Assembly (NCBI GenBank): GCA_002506425.1
Contig: DAXO01000093.1
Location: forward strand, 1 to 5,595
Source: Methanomassiliicoccaceae archaeon UBA480
GTDB lineage: Archaea; Thermoplasmatota; Thermoplasmata; Methanomassiliicoccales; Methanomethylophilaceae
Length of the DNA: 5,595 nucleotides
Reading direction: 5' to 3'
The first letter of the stretch is position 1. Every line of letters begins with the position of its first letter. A program made the translations under genes and the position numbers. This document shows positions 4,769 through 5,595 of the stretch, piece after piece. Below the pieces are notes generated by a model. The model was not told the origin of the DNA. It saw nothing but the letters and a program-made list of their open reading frames with translations, and did not search any database.

Positions 4769-5595
4769 ATGGCACTCCGTATCCACAACACCCTCACCGA
4801 CAAGGTGGAGGAATTCGTACCGATAGAGCCCGGAAAGGTCAGGATGTACGTCTGCGGCGTCACAGTGTACGACGACATCCACATGGGTCATGCGAGGAGC
4901 ATCATCGTTTTCGACACCGTAGCCCGCTATCTCCGCTACAGGGGATACGAGGTCCAGCACGTCACCAACTTCACGGACGTTGACGACAAGATCATCGCCC
5001 GTGCCGCCAAGGAGGGCATGGAGCCCCTCGAGCTCTCCAAGAAGTACATAGACAGGTACTTCGAGGACACGTCCAAGCTGTATGTGAACCGCGCCTCGTG
5101 CTACCCCAAGGCGAGCGAGAGCATAGGCGATATCATAGGGATGATCGAGAAGATCATCGCGAACGGATTCGGCTACGTATCCGCCGACGGGAGCGTCTAC
5201 TTCGACGTATCCAAGGTCGAGGACTACGGAAGGCTGACGAACCAGAAGATCGAGAGCCTGCAGTCCTCCGGAAGGATAGCCGACGACCCCAACAAGAAAG
5301 GCCCGCTCGACTTCGCGCTCTGGAAGGCCGCCAAGCCCGGCGAGATCTCATGGGACTCGCCCTGGGGCAAGGGAAGGCCCGGCTGGCATATCGAATGCTC
5401 GGCCATGATCTACAAGAACATGGGCCCCAGGATAGACATCCACGGCGGAGGGAACGACCTCATCTTCCCCCACCATGAGGACGAGATCCTCCAGACGGAG
5501 GCCGTCACCGGAGAGCCGCTGGCGAACTACTGGATGCACAACGGGATGCTGCAGGTCAAGGGCCACGGGATGAGCAAGGAGGAGAAGATGTCCAA
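4769..5595 (+). CDS. cysS: Cysteinyl-tRNA synthetase (3' end missing)
   Basis: Class I aminoacyl-tRNA synthetase that charges tRNA-Cys with cysteine in the cytoplasm. The 275 visible codons show every N-terminal landmark: YVCGVTVYD at 27-35, the HIGH motif as HMGH at 38-41, FTDVDDKII at 68-76, GWHIECSAM at 205-213 and DIHGGGNDLIFPHHEDE at 223-239. The zinc ligands C29, C210, H235 and E239 each sit one residue later than in the E. coli enzyme, and the zinc gives cysteine specificity. The window stops within KMSKS (KMS at 273-275). Before it lies a few-residue insertion, GHGMSKEE, not present in E. coli CysRS. The ATG at 4769 is the natural start; no Shine-Dalgarno site is visible, so a short or absent leader is possible. 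It is transcribed in the same direction as the pilin-like pair but separated from it by a probable terminator. Confidence 0.97.
   Translation, partial: MALRIHNTLTDKVEEFVPIEPGKVRMYVCGVTVYDDIHMGHARSIIVFDTVARYLRYRGYEVQHVTNFTDVDDKIIARAAKEGMEPLELSKKYIDRYFEDTSKLYVNRASCYPKASESIGDIIGMIEKIIANGFGYVSADGSVYFDVSKVEDYGRLTNQKIESLQSSGRIADDPNKKGPLDFALWKAAKPGEISWDSPWGKGRPGWHIECSAMIYKNMGPRIDIHGGGNDLIFPHHEDEILQTEAVTGEPLANYWMHNGMLQVKGHGMSKEEKMS

Noticed and set aside
5098..5478. 126-residue plus-strand frame within cysS
   Set aside because: Very Arg-rich shadow of the CysRS frame, which carries all catalytic and zinc-binding motifs.
1..5595. CRISPR array, insertion sequence, attachment site or long direct repeats
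   Set aside because: No repeated units, terminal inverted repeats or transposase/integrase-like frames were seen on reading both strands.

Overview
The window looks like a GC-rich archaeal chromosome segment. It has TATA-like elements about 25 bases before two start codons, a VirB11/GspE-type ATPase of the kind that drives archaeal type IV filaments, and two short proteins with type III (prepilin-like) N-termini. A member of Thermoplasmatota, perhaps a Methanomassiliicoccales-type methanogen, fits best. That placement is inference from style and gene content, because no rRNA or methanogenesis gene is present. All complete genes stop with TGA or TAA.

Layout. Positions 1-1698 (minus strand) hold a two-gene unit: a 170-residue protein with two four-cysteine clusters, then by an ATGA overlap a secretion/pilus ATPase cut off by the left edge after its Walker A and IED boxes. 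Positions 1699-1818 are a divergent promoter region. Positions 1819-3732 (plus strand) encode a long U32 'peptidase' family protein, now understood as Fe-S hydroxylases acting on RNA or quinone rather than proteases. Positions 3803-4650 encode two small single-membrane-segment, pilin-like proteins whose genes overlap by 61 bases. Positions 4651-4768 are an intergenic region with an 8-bp perfect inverted repeat and a pyrimidine/T-rich tract. From 4769 to the right edge is cysteinyl-tRNA synthetase, cut off inside its KMSKS loop.

How the parts may work together. The ATPase and the two pilin-like proteins are plausible parts of one archaeal type IV filament or secretion-like machine, split by the U32 gene and lying on opposite strands. 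The cysteine-cluster protein is tied to the ATPase by translational coupling and is the least explained component. The U32 protein and CysRS are translation-related and probably functionally independent of the filament genes.
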